A stretch of 64,000 bases of DNA from an uncultured Pelagibacteraceae bacterium (lineage in GTDB: Bacteria; Pseudomonadota; Alphaproteobacteria; Pelagibacterales; Pelagibacteraceae), in the NCBI GenBank assembly GCA_902515095.1, contig CABXTC010000002.1:100713-164712 (forward strand), given 5' to 3'. Both the position numbers and the translations under genes were made by a program. The notes beneath the pieces were generated by a model. That model saw only the letters and a program-made list of their open reading frames with translations, had not been told where the DNA came from and did not search any database. Numbering within the stretch: the stretch's first letter is position 1; the number at the start of each line of letters is the position of its first letter. Of the stretch, positions 41,444 through 49,746 are shown piece by piece.

Positions 41444-42423
41444 TAATTTTTTTCCAAATATTTAACCACTTTTTTTGTAAATGTTGGAAGCACGTAATTA
41501 TCTAATTTTCTTTTATCAAACCAAAAAGATGAGGGAAATCTTTTTGTATTTTTTTGATATTGAATTTTTATATTCATATTCATGTTTGACATTTTAATAT
41601 TTAGATTTTCATTAAAATTTCTTGGCTTAGACAATTCTTCCATTGGAAAAATCACTAAATTTTTCAGAAAATTAAATTTTGTGTTTTTAATTAATAAATA
41701 TTTTTGATCTTTTTTATAGACTTTAAGAATAAAATATTTTTTTTTATTCTGTTTTGAAATTTTAACTAAATCAAAATCTTTCCTCTTATAAGACTTGCAA
41801 TTCTTTGAAATAGGGCATTCAGTGCATTCAGGATTTTTAGGTTTGCAAATAATTGCACCCAATTCCATTAAAGCTTGGGCATAATCACTAGCTCTTGTTG
41901 AATTACCGAAAATAGATTTTTTTTTTATAAGATTATCTTTTTGTATTTCCTTATCTTTTTTTAGATAAAGATATCTTTTTAAAACTCTTTCAATATTCCC
42001 ATCCAAAGGAATATAAGATTTATTAAATGCGATAGCTAAGATTGCATTGGCAGTATAAGTGCCAATGCCTGGTAAAGATATTAAATCCTCATAATTGTTT
42101 GGGATTTTTCCACTATATTTACTAATTATAATTTTAGCAGTTTTTTTTAGATTTCTTACCCTTGAATAATATCCAAGACCCTCCCAACTTTTTATTAATT
42201 CTCTATCATGGATTGTTGAAAGTTTTTTAAGATTTGGAATTTTATTTAAAAATCTATTAAAATACGGAATGACAGTTACAACCTGTGTCTGCTGCAACAT
42301 AAATTCACTTACTAATGTATAATAATGTTTTTTTGATTGTGAAACATTTTTTCGCCACGGTAATGATCTTTTATTTAAATCATACCAATTGAGAATTTTT
42401 TTTGTTATTATTTGATCATTCAT
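41443..42423 (-). CDS. mutY: A/G-specific adenine DNA glycosylase
   Basis: Removes adenine mispaired with 8-oxoguanine. From ATG 42423 it has 326 residues: the HhH-GPD domain with 'LPWRKN', 'MLQQTQV', 'LPGIGTYTANAILAIAF' and the catalytic Asp of 'IPLDGNIERVL', and the [4Fe-4S] loop Cx6Cx2Cx5C in 'CKPKNPECTECPISKNC'. A weaker NUDIX-like C-terminal domain follows. Its ATG abuts the ATG of the divergent dciA gene in a single CATATG. It heads the mutY-monooxygenase unit. Confidence 0.95.
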   Translation of the reverse strand: MNDQIITKKILNWYDLNKRSLPWRKNVSQSKKHYYTLVSEFMLQQTQVVTVIPYFNRFLNKIPNLKKLSTIHDRELIKSWEGLGYYSRVRNLKKTAKIIISKYSGKIPNNYEDLISLPGIGTYTANAILAIAFNKSYIPLDGNIERVLKRYLYLKKDKEIQKDNLIKKKSIFGNSTRASDYAQALMELGAIICKPKNPECTECPISKNCKSYKRKDFDLVKISKQNKKKYFILKVYKKDQKYLLIKNTKFNFLKNLVIFPMEELSKPRNFNENLNIKMSNMNMNIKIQYQKNTKRFPSSFWFDKRKLDNYVLPTFTKKVVKYLEKN

Positions 42424-42909
42424 ATGCAATTTAAAAAATATACTAAGCAGAGAAATAGCATTCAAGGCTTAAGATCTTTTAAAGACACTTTGCCAAAAAA
42501 TATCAAAAAAGTCATCAATAAGAAAGGGCATGTATATTCTGAAACTATCAATAATTGGAAATATATTGTTGGAGAAAATTTATTTAAAGTTTGTTACCCG
42601 AAGTCTTTTAAGAATTATAACAAGTTAGGTGTTAGTACTTTGTTAATCAATGTAAAAAGGGGACATGAAGTTGAGCTGGAATATTCAAGAAAAGATATTT
42701 TGGATAAATTAAATAATTTATTTGGTTATTCTGTGGTTGAAAAAATCAAACTAACAAGTTTTGATGATGAAAAAATTGAGCCCTCTACAAATGATGAAAG
42801 TTCTTATGATGTGACAAATCATGATTATCAAAAAAAGATAGATGGTGTTAAAAATGAAAAAATTAAAAAATCTTTAATTCAATTATCAAAAGTGTTTAAA
42901 AGAAAATGA
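42424..42909 (+). CDS. dciA: DUF721 protein, likely DciA helicase loader
   Basis: A 161-residue basic protein. The central 'WKYIVGENLFKVCYPKSFK' and 'LLINVKRGHEVELEYSRKDILDKLNNLFG' (about 65-95, quoted in part) match DUF721, the domain of DciA, which loads or regulates the DnaB helicase in bacteria lacking DnaC. The mutY-DUF721-dsbA-smc order is one I know from alphaproteobacteria. Start ATG 42424 abuts the mutY start; a TTG 12 bases upstream is less likely. A charged C-terminal tail completes it. Confidence 0.75.
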   Translation: MQFKKYTKQRNSIQGLRSFKDTLPKNIKKVINKKGHVYSETINNWKYIVGENLFKVCYPKSFKNYNKLGVSTLLINVKRGHEVELEYSRKDILDKLNNLFGYSVVEKIKLTSFDDEKIEPSTNDESSYDVTNHDYQKKIDGVKNEKIKKSLIQLSKVFKRK

Positions 42910-43481
42910 AAAAAATTTTTTTAGTAATTATTTTAATATTTGGGTCGATAAATATTTTAAACGCTGATGTAAAAAGAATTGTGTCTGGAAATACGGAAGC
43001 AAAGATTACAATAATTGTATACGAGTCTTTAACGTGTAGTCACTGTGCAACTTTTCATAAAAAAATTTATCCTTTCCTCAAAAAAGATTACATAGATACA
43101 GGTTTGGCCAAAATAGAATTTAGACATTTTCCTTTGGATATAGCCGCGTTTAATGCTTCTAAAATTGCTCAATGTAAAAGTAATAAAAGTCTAGAGATTT
43201 TAAATAGTCTTTATTCCAATCAACAAGGGTGGGTTAAAGGTAATACTGTTGATGAAATAAATGAAAATCTTAAAACCTTTATTCAAAATGAGGGTTTCGA
43301 AGTTAATTTTGAAGACTGTATTAATAACAAAGAAATTGAGGACTACGTGCTAAATGATCGAATCGAAGGAATTAAAAAATTTAATGTAAATGCTACTCCT
43401 ACGATAATTATTAATGAGGAAAAGTTTGAAAAAAGTCTTAATTATAAAAATTTAAAAAAATCACTTGAAAAACTGATATAA
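42906..43481 (+). CDS. DsbA-like periplasmic thiol:disulfide oxidoreductase
   Basis: A 191-residue exported thioredoxin-fold protein. The signal peptide is about 1-20. The active site is Cys44-Ser-His-Cys47 in 'YESLTCSHCATF', the helical insert follows, and the cis-proline loop is 'NATPTIII'. Two further Cys (in 'IAQCK' and 'EDCIN') could form a structural disulfide. It likely introduces or isomerises disulfides in periplasmic proteins such as cytochromes or oxidase subunits. ATGA overlap with dciA and 7 bases to smc. Confidence 0.88.
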   Translation: MKKIFLVIILIFGSINILNADVKRIVSGNTEAKITIIVYESLTCSHCATFHKKIYPFLKKDYIDTGLAKIEFRHFPLDIAAFNASKIAQCKSNKSLEILNSLYSNQQGWVKGNTVDEINENLKTFIQNEGFEVNFEDCINNKEIEDYVLNDRIEGIKKFNVNATPTIIINEEKFEKSLNYKNLKKSLEKLI

Positions 43482-43488
43482 ACTTCTC

Positions 43489-45885
43489 ATGGAGTTTAAA
43501 AAAATCCAATTAAACGGATTTAAATCTTTTGCTGATAAAACCAATTTCTTAATTGAAGATGGTTTAACAGGGATAGTTGGTCCAAATGGATGCGGCAAAT
43601 CAAATATTGTAGAGTCTCTTCGTTGGGTCATGGGTGAAACATCTGCGAAAAGTATGCGAGGATCTGGAATGGAGGATGTAATATTTTCAGGCACCTCAAA
43701 TAAAGCATCCAAAAATATTGCTGAGGTTTCGGTAACCGTAACTAATGAAAAAAATGAGGGGCCCGTACAATATAGAGAATTAAATGAGGTTAGTGTTAGA
43801 AGAAAAATAGAGAAAGATAAGGGATCCAAATTCTACATTAATGATAAAGAAGTTAGGGCTCGTGATGCACAAATGTTTTTTGCTGATTTATCAACAGGGG
43901 CGCATTCACCATCAATGATAAGTCAAGGACGTATTGGTGCACTTGTGACAGCAAAACCAACTGACAGAAGAGCTATACTTGAAGAAGCAGCAGGAATTTC
44001 TGGTTTGCATGTGAGAAGGCACGAAGCTGAATTAAGACTTAATGCTGCTGAAAATAATCTGAAAAGAGCAGATGAATTAAGACGCCAGCAAGAAAGACAG
44101 CTTTTCAACTTACAAAAACAAGCAGAAGAGGCTGCTAAATACAAAAAAATGTCTGGGGAAATTAAAAAAATAGAAGCAGGCTTATATTATCTAAAATTGT
44201 TAGAGATAGATAAAGAAATAAGAATAGAAAATGAAATTAATATTGAAGCTGAGACTGAAGTTTCTGATTTTAATAACAGGATCTCAAACATTGAACAATT
44301 GATAAAGGCTGAAACTGATAAAGTTGCTCCTCTTAGAGAAAAAAACATTGAAAATTTATCTAAGATGCAAAGGCTTAATTTAGAACTGCAAAGTCTTGAT
44401 GAACAAAATACAAGAATACAAGATGACATAAAAAATATAAAAAAGACGCTTCAAACTTTTGAGGATGATATTGGTAGAGAAAAAGGAATAGTTATTGATG
44501 CAAATTCTAATGAGAAAAGACTAAAAGAGGAAAAAAATGAGCTTATAGAAATTGACTCAAAATATTATGAGACAGAAAAACAATCTGATTACGACCTAAA
44601 TTCATCTAAAGAAAAACTAAAAATTGAAATAGAAAAAATTAAAGAATTAATTAATAATAATAAAAATCAAGATGCAATATCAGCACTTGATAATTTTAAG
44701 ACGTATATAGAGGGATATGCTGGCAGTTATAGTAAAAATGAAAATATCAAAAAAGAGTCTGTTAAAAGAAATGAGAGAATTAAAGTTATCGATACAGAAA
44801 TAGATAGTTGGAAAAATTTATTACTCAATTCAGAAAAAATGGTGAATGAACTTACAGAGAGAAAAAGTAAATTAAGCACACAACTAGATGAATTAGATAA
44901 CCAACCAGAATTACAGGCTGAAAAAAAAGGTCAAATAACAGAAGGTTTAAGAATTTCTGAGGAAGAAAAAAACCAAAATGAAACTATCATAAATTCAACA
45001 GATGAAAAAATTGAAACACTCAGATCACAACTTAACGAAATTCAAGAACAATCAATTCAAATAAGAGAAAGAAAAGCAAGCTCAGGTGCTACTGTTGAGG
45101 GACTGAAAAAAAGAAAAAACGATTTAATTGACAGAATAAACTCTGAATTAAATTTATCAGAAGAAAATATTTTAGAAAATTCAAATTTATTTGGTATTGA
45201 AGAATTACCAGATGCAATCAATCAAGAAGATTTACTTGATAAAAAAAAACAAGAAAGAGAAAAACTTGGATCTGTTAATTTAAAAGCAGACGAGGAAACA
45301 AATAAATTTGAAACAGAGATTAAAAAGATGGAGGAGGACCGTGTAGATTTGGTGACTGCTATAGAAAAGTTAAAAGATAGTATTAATGAACTTAATCAGA
45401 AAGGTAGAGAAAGACTGATCGACGCTTTTGACAAAGTTGACAGAAAGTTCAGCGAAGTTTATACAAAGTTATTTAATGGAGGAAATGCTAAACTTGAATT
45501 AGTTGACTCAGATGATCCTTTGGAGGCTGGATTAGAGATGTTGGTAAGTCCTCCAGGTAAACGTCTTCAGTCGATTACTTTGCTTTCAGGAGGTGAACAA
45601 GCACTTACCGCATTATCTCTAATATTTGCGGTTTTTTTAACTAACCCTTCTCCAATTTGTGTCCTTGATGAAGTGGACGCTCCCTTAGATGACGCAAACG
45701 TTACTAGATTTTGTAGTTTACTTGAAGAACTTACAAAAATTACAAATACCAAATTTATTATTGTTACCCATCATGCTTTAACAATGTCTAAAATGAGCAG
45801 ATTATATGGAGTAACAATGCCTGAAAAAGGTATAAGTCAACTTGTTGCTGTTGATTTACAAAAAGCAGAGAGTATGGTTGCCTAA
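43489..45885 (+). CDS. smc: SMC chromosome-segregation ATPase, short form without recognisable hinge
   Basis: Coiled-coil ATPase of chromosome organisation. Both head halves are complete: Walker A GPNGCGKSN (31-39), Q-loop 'MISQGRIGALV', signature 'LLSGGEQALTALSL' near 700 and Walker B 'ICVLDEVDAPLDD' near 725. Total length is 798 residues, while bacterial SMCs are usually about 1150-1200. Between the heads lie two coiled-coil arms of roughly 215-230 residues joined by a short non-coil turn at about 400-425 ('YIEGYAGSYSKN'). The glycine-rich hinge dimerisation domain is not visible, nor is a CxxC zinc hook. No ScpA/ScpB gene is in the window. Confidence 0.9.
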   Translation: MEFKKIQLNGFKSFADKTNFLIEDGLTGIVGPNGCGKSNIVESLRWVMGETSAKSMRGSGMEDVIFSGTSNKASKNIAEVSVTVTNEKNEGPVQYRELNEVSVRRKIEKDKGSKFYINDKEVRARDAQMFFADLSTGAHSPSMISQGRIGALVTAKPTDRRAILEEAAGISGLHVRRHEAELRLNAAENNLKRADELRRQQERQLFNLQKQAEEAAKYKKMSGEIKKIEAGLYYLKLLEIDKEIRIENEINIEAETEVSDFNNRISNIEQLIKAETDKVAPLREKNIENLSKMQRLNLELQSLDEQNTRIQDDIKNIKKTLQTFEDDIGREKGIVIDANSNEKRLKEEKNELIEIDSKYYETEKQSDYDLNSSKEKLKIEIEKIKELINNNKNQDAISALDNFKTYIEGYAGSYSKNENIKKESVKRNERIKVIDTEIDSWKNLLLNSEKMVNELTERKSKLSTQLDELDNQPELQAEKKGQITEGLRISEEEKNQNETIINSTDEKIETLRSQLNEIQEQSIQIRERKASSGATVEGLKKRKNDLIDRINSELNLSEENILENSNLFGIEELPDAINQEDLLDKKKQEREKLGSVNLKADEETNKFETEIKKMEEDRVDLVTAIEKLKDSINELNQKGRERLIDAFDKVDRKFSEVYTKLFNGGNAKLELVDSDDPLEAGLEMLVSPPGKRLQSITLLSGGEQALTALSLIFAVFLTNPSPICVLDEVDAPLDDANVTRFCSLLEELTKITNTKFIIVTHHALTMSKMSRLYGVTMPEKGISQLVAVDLQKAESMVA

Positions 45886-45898
45886 GAGCTAAACTCAA

Positions 45899-46171
45899 AT
45901 GTCTAAAGATCCATTTAAAACTCGCTTAGAAATTGCAAAAAAAAAGGCATTTAAGAAGAAAAATGACGAAAACCTAAGCCCTTCTCCAATAGGCAGTGCT
46001 TTTAAGTTGAGTACTGAGCTAGTATCTGCTGTAGCTGTAGGGACAATTATTGGGTTTATTTTAGACAAGACCTTTGGTACTAAACCCTGGTTAATTTTAA
46101 TATTTTTTTTTGTAGGTGTGATTGCAGGAATAATGAATGTGATTAAGTCTGCAAAAAATATGCAAAAATAA
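45899..46171 (+). CDS. atpI: ATP synthase protein I (AtpI-like assembly protein)
   Basis: A 90-residue membrane protein with a charged N-terminus and two membrane helices (about 37-56 and 63-82), including 'LVSAVAVGTIIGFILDKTFG' and 'WLILIFFFVGVIAGIMNV', the AtpI pattern. It opens the F0 operon, where AtpI is thought to help assemble the c-ring. Alphaproteobacteria keep F0 and F1 genes in separate operons, and the F1 genes are not in this window. Confidence 0.85.
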   Translation: MSKDPFKTRLEIAKKKAFKKKNDENLSPSPIGSAFKLSTELVSAVAVGTIIGFILDKTFGTKPWLILIFFFVGVIAGIMNVIKSAKNMQK

Positions 46172-46183
46172 TTAGAAAAATTT

Positions 46184-46918
46184 ATGGCAGCAAATCCAAT
46201 GACACAATTCGAAGTCTATAGAATTGGTCCAGAAATTAAAATAGGTGCTTTTGACATTTCATTTACAAACGCAAGCTTATTTATGGTCGTAAGTTCTTTG
46301 GCTATTTTGATTATCTTTAATCTTGGCTCAAAAAAAAATTCACTATTACCAAGTAAAATGCAGCTATTAGCGGAATTAAGTTATACCTTCGTATCAAAAA
46401 TGATAAGCGATACTGCTGGCTTAAAAGCTAAACCTTATTTTTCATTTATATTTTCTTTATTTATGTTTGTGCTTTTTTGTAACATGTTTGGAATGATTCC
46501 TTATACTTTTACAGTTACTAGTCATATTATTGTAACTTTTGTATTAGCGGCTTTTATTTTTATAGGTGTTACAGTAATAGGATTTCTTAAACACGGTTTT
46601 GGTTACTTAAAATTATTTGTTCCAAGTGGAGTGCCTGTTGTACTATTACCTTTAATTGTAATTATTGAAATTATATCATATTTAAGTAGACCTATTAGCT
46701 TATCTGTGAGACTCTTTGCTAACATGATGGCTGGTCACACAATGATGAAGGTATTTGGAGGCTTTGTAATAAGTCTTGGGGTAGTCGGTGGATGGCTTCC
46801 ACTAAGTTTTTCGGTTGCATTAACTGGCTTAGAGATATTAGTTGCTTTTCTTCAAGCTTATGTTTTTGCAATCTTAACCTGCATCTATTTAAATGATGCA
46901 TTAAACTTACACCATTAA
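46184..46918 (+). CDS. atpB: ATP synthase F0 subunit a
   Basis: Stator membrane subunit forming the proton half-channels. The 244 residues have five or six membrane helices and the conserved helix 'SVRLFANMMAGHTMM', whose Arg lies opposite the c-ring carboxylate. 'LEILVAFLQAYVFAILTCIY' near the C-terminus is also typical. It follows atpI by 12 bases. Proton flux through this subunit would also use any gradient made by a rhodopsin whose retinal is supplied by the downstream genes. Confidence 0.96.
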   Translation: MAANPMTQFEVYRIGPEIKIGAFDISFTNASLFMVVSSLAILIIFNLGSKKNSLLPSKMQLLAELSYTFVSKMISDTAGLKAKPYFSFIFSLFMFVLFCNMFGMIPYTFTVTSHIIVTFVLAAFIFIGVTVIGFLKHGFGYLKLFVPSGVPVVLLPLIVIIEIISYLSRPISLSVRLFANMMAGHTMMKVFGGFVISLGVVGGWLPLSFSVALTGLEILVAFLQAYVFAILTCIYLNDALNLHH

Positions 46919-46925
46919 CTAACAT

Positions 46926-46931
46926 AGGAGG
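46926..46931 (+). promoter_or_regulatory. atpE: strong Shine-Dalgarno site before atpE
   Basis: A full AGGAGG lies 5 bases before the atpE ATG (46937). Most genes in this window lack any clear Shine-Dalgarno match or overlap their upstream neighbour. The c subunit is needed in about ten copies per complex, so enhanced initiation at this cistron is expected and is a known strategy in atp operons. Confidence 0.7.
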
Positions 46932-46936
46932 ATATA

Positions 46937-47164
46937 ATGGAATTAGAAGCAGCAAAAATGATCGGAGCAGGCTTAGCAGCAATTGCTTTAGCTGGTGCCG
47001 GTGTTGGTATTGGAATAATCTTCGGAAATTATTTGTCAGGTGCGATGAGAAATCCATCAGCGGCCCAAAAACAGTTTCCAAATTTGCTTTTAGGTTTTGC
47101 ACTTGCAGAAGCAACAGGATTATTTGGATTGGTAGTTGCGTTAATCATTCTTTTTGCATTTTAA
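46937..47164 (+). CDS. atpE: ATP synthase F0 subunit c
   Basis: Small proteolipid of the rotating ring. The 75 residues form a helical hairpin: an Ala/Gly-rich first helix ('AGAGVGIGIIFG'), the polar loop 'RNPSAAQKQFPN', and a second helix with the ion-binding Glu58 in 'FALAEATGLFGLV'. I see no Gln in helix 1 of the kind that marks sodium-type rings, so proton coupling is expected. A strong Shine-Dalgarno sequence precedes it. Confidence 0.97.
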   Translation: MELEAAKMIGAGLAAIALAGAGVGIGIIFGNYLSGAMRNPSAAQKQFPNLLLGFALAEATGLFGLVVALIILFAF

Positions 47165-47168
47165 ATTA

Positions 47169-47759
47169 ATGATTAAAAAAATATTTTTTCAGTTAATATT
47201 TTTCAATCTCTTTTTTTTCAGAGAGGTTTTTGCAGCTGAAAGTGGAGGTATGCCTCAATTAAATCCAGAATTTTGGATATCACAAATATTCTGGTTAACA
47301 CTTACTTTTGGTATTCTGTATATTGTTTTATCGAAATTAATCCTTCCAAAAATAAGTTCTAACTTGGAATTAAGAAAATCCCAGATACAAGACAATATTG
47401 AGGCAGCAGATAAACAAAGAGAGAGTAGTGAAACCAAGCTTAAAGAGTATGAAAATATTGTTTTAAAAAGTAAATTAGAGGCAAAAAATATTTTGGGCGA
47501 AGCTAAAGAAAATGCCTTAAAAGAAATAAATGCTAAAAAAGATACTTTAGATAAACAAATTGATGAGGAAATAAAAAAAGCTGAACAAGAAATCAGTGTG
47601 CTTAAAAAAAGTGCCCCAGATAAAATAAATAAGATTGCAAAAGAAACTGTCTCTGAAATCTTAAAAAAATTAATTGGAGCCGAAATTAATAATAGTAGTA
47701 TTTCTGCAATAGTTGATGATATGTCAAAAAAGAATGGGGATAAATATTATGACAATTGA
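47169..47759 (+). CDS. ATP synthase F0 subunit b'
   Basis: First of two b-type stator subunits, as in alphaproteobacteria and chloroplasts. From ATG 47169 it has 196 residues: a hydrophobic N-terminus that resembles a signal sequence ('FREVFAAES'), one membrane helix ('ISQIFWLTLTFGILYIVLSK', about 37-56) and a long coiled coil ('EAADKQRESSETKLKEYENI'). The extra N-terminal segment before the membrane helix is typical of b'. It overlaps the b gene by 11 bases. Confidence 0.9.
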   Translation: MIKKIFFQLIFFNLFFFREVFAAESGGMPQLNPEFWISQIFWLTLTFGILYIVLSKLILPKISSNLELRKSQIQDNIEAADKQRESSETKLKEYENIVLKSKLEAKNILGEAKENALKEINAKKDTLDKQIDEEIKKAEQEISVLKKSAPDKINKIAKETVSEILKKLIGAEINNSSISAIVDDMSKKNGDKYYDN

Positions 47760-48246
47760 TGCAACTTTCTGGGTAGCTGTTTCATTTATTATTTTTTTTG
47801 GAGGTTTAGTTTATCTAAAAGTTCCACATAAAATTAATGAAATATTAAGTAAATTAATTTTAGACATTAAAAATGAGATTGATGAGAGCGAAAAACTCAG
47901 AACTGAAGCCAAAATATTACTAGATAATGCTCAAAAGAAGTTGGATACCGCGCAATCAGTAAATAAAGAAATTTTAGAGCAAGCAAAAAAAGATGCAGAT
48001 AATTTAATCATAGATCTGAATGATAAATTTCACAAATCTTCAGAAGTCAAAAAAAATTTGGCTGAAAATAAAATAAACCAAATGAAAGATGCTGCAATTA
48101 AAGAAGTCAAAGATGTTTCAATAAAAATTGCTGTAGATTCAGTAAAAAATATACTAACTACATCAGTTGATAAATCTAAGCTTGATAACCTGTTTCAAAA
48201 AAATTTAGATGAAACAAAAGAAGAATTAAAAAAAATTAATTCATAA
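47749..48246 (+). CDS. atpF: ATP synthase F0 subunit b
   Basis: Second peripheral-stalk subunit. From ATG 47749 it has 165 residues: a short N-terminal membrane helix ('FWVAVSFIIFFGGLVYLKVP') and a charged coiled coil that reaches up to F1. The alternative start at 47713 would lie deep in b' and adds no conserved sequence. It ends the F0 operon; crtI begins 39 bases later on the same strand, and read-through into the carotenoid genes is possible. Confidence 0.93.
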   Translation: MTIDATFWVAVSFIIFFGGLVYLKVPHKINEILSKLILDIKNEIDESEKLRTEAKILLDNAQKKLDTAQSVNKEILEQAKKDADNLIIDLNDKFHKSSEVKKNLAENKINQMKDAAIKEVKDVSIKIAVDSVKNILTTSVDKSKLDNLFQKNLDETKEELKKINS

Positions 48247-48285
48247 TACCCTTACAATTTTCTAAAAAAACTATAAATTATTAAA

Positions 48286-49746
48286 ATGGATTCTGTTGTG
48301 ATAGGTTCTGGATTTGGAGGGATGGCTGCTGCTCTTCGTCTTAAAGCCAAAGGTCATAAAGTTACGTTAATAGAGAAACATCCAGATCTTGGAGGAAGAG
48401 CAAGAGTATTTCGAAAAAATGGATTTACTTATGATGGCGGTCCAACCGTAATTACAGCACCTTATTTGATTAATGAGTTATTTGAATTATTTAAGAAGGA
48501 TCCAAAAGATTACATAGAACTTTCTCCACTTAAAGTTTGGTATCAATTTGTTTTTGAGGACAATTCTAAATTTAATTATTCAGGTGATGAAATTGAGATG
48601 AAAAAGCAAATTAGAGAAATAAATAAAGATGATGTTAAAGGTTATGAGAAATTAGTAAGTTTTACTAAAAAAATTTTTGATAAAGGATTTACGGAACTTG
48701 CTGATGTGCCATTTGATAAACCTTTTGTAATGATGCAACAATTACCTGCATTATTAAAACTTAAAAGCTATAAATCAGTTTATTCATTAGTTTCATCTTA
48801 TATAAAAAATGAAAAGTTAAGAAGAATGTTAAGTATGCACCCTCTTTTAGTTGGAGGAAACCCTTTTACGACAACTTCTATCTACGGACTTATTTTATAT
48901 TTAGAAAAAAAATGGGGAATACATTATTCAATGGGTGGTACAGGAAATATTATAAAGGGTTTTGAAAAGTTGATGAATGAAGTTGGCATAGAAATAATTA
49001 AAGGTCATGAAGTTAAAAAAATTATTTCTAATGGTAACAAAATAACTGGTGTTCAATTAGATAATCAAACTAATATTGAAACTAATAATGTTATTTGTAA
49101 TGCAGACCCACCTGCTGTTTACGAAAAAATGTTAAATGGAAATTCAAACAATTCAATTATGTTTAAGTGGAAAAAAAATAGAATGGAGTATTCTATGGGA
49201 TTATTTGTTTATTATTTTGGTACAAAAAAAAAATACGAAAATGTAGAACACCATACTATTAAGTTTGGAAACAAATACAAAGAACATCTTGATGACATAT
49301 TTAATAATAAAAAATTAAATAGTGATATTAGTTATTATCTTCATAGACCGTCTGCTACTGACAAATCTATGGCTCCAGAAGGGCAAGATTGTTTTTATGT
49401 TCTAGTTCCAGTGCCTAATAACCAATCGAAAATCGATTGGTCTATTGAAGGAGAAAAAATGAAAGATTTGGTAATTGATAAAATGGAAAAAGATTTAATG
49501 TCAAATCTAAGAAAAAATATAATTGAAGATTTTTATTTAACACCTGATTACTTTGAAAAAGATTTAAATACAAAATATGGTTCTGGTTTTTCAATCCAGC
49601 CGAAATTTTCTCAATCAGCTTATTTTAGATTTCATAATAAGTCAGAGTTATATGATGGACTTTATTTTGTAGGAGCAGGTACTCATCCAGGGGCTGGTGT
49701 ACCTGGGGTACTTTCCTCGGCGAAAGTATTAGATAAAATTTTATAA
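48286..49746 (+). CDS. crtI: phytoene desaturase
   Basis: FAD enzyme converting phytoene to lycopene in four desaturation steps. The 486 residues begin with 'VVIGSGFGGMAAALRLKAKG' and 'GGRARVFRKNGFTYDGGPTV', and end with the CrtI signature 'GLYFVGAGTHPGAGVPGVL'. ATG 48286 has no Shine-Dalgarno; a TATAAA at 48272-48277 would allow a nearly leaderless transcript, but no good -35 was found. It is first in crtI-crtB-crtY-blh, with a 1-base overlap to crtB. A crtE gene is not adjacent. Confidence 0.95.
   Translation: MDSVVIGSGFGGMAAALRLKAKGHKVTLIEKHPDLGGRARVFRKNGFTYDGGPTVITAPYLINELFELFKKDPKDYIELSPLKVWYQFVFEDNSKFNYSGDEIEMKKQIREINKDDVKGYEKLVSFTKKIFDKGFTELADVPFDKPFVMMQQLPALLKLKSYKSVYSLVSSYIKNEKLRRMLSMHPLLVGGNPFTTTSIYGLILYLEKKWGIHYSMGGTGNIIKGFEKLMNEVGIEIIKGHEVKKIISNGNKITGVQLDNQTNIETNNVICNADPPAVYEKMLNGNSNNSIMFKWKKNRMEYSMGLFVYYFGTKKKYENVEHHTIKFGNKYKEHLDDIFNNKKLNSDISYYLHRPSATDKSMAPEGQDCFYVLVPVPNNQSKIDWSIEGEKMKDLVIDKMEKDLMSNLRKNIIEDFYLTPDYFEKDLNTKYGSGFSIQPKFSQSAYFRFHNKSELYDGLYFVGAGTHPGAGVPGVLSSAKVLDKIL

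Noticed and set aside
43461..43829. Open frame of about 122 codons on the minus strand at the start of smc
   Set aside because: Lies opposite the SMC Walker A region and the dsbA 3' end; no independent support.
46719..47114. Open frame of about 131 codons on the minus strand across atpB and atpE
   Set aside because: Antisense to two well-supported F0 genes, with a Leu/Gln-rich product typical of shadow frames.
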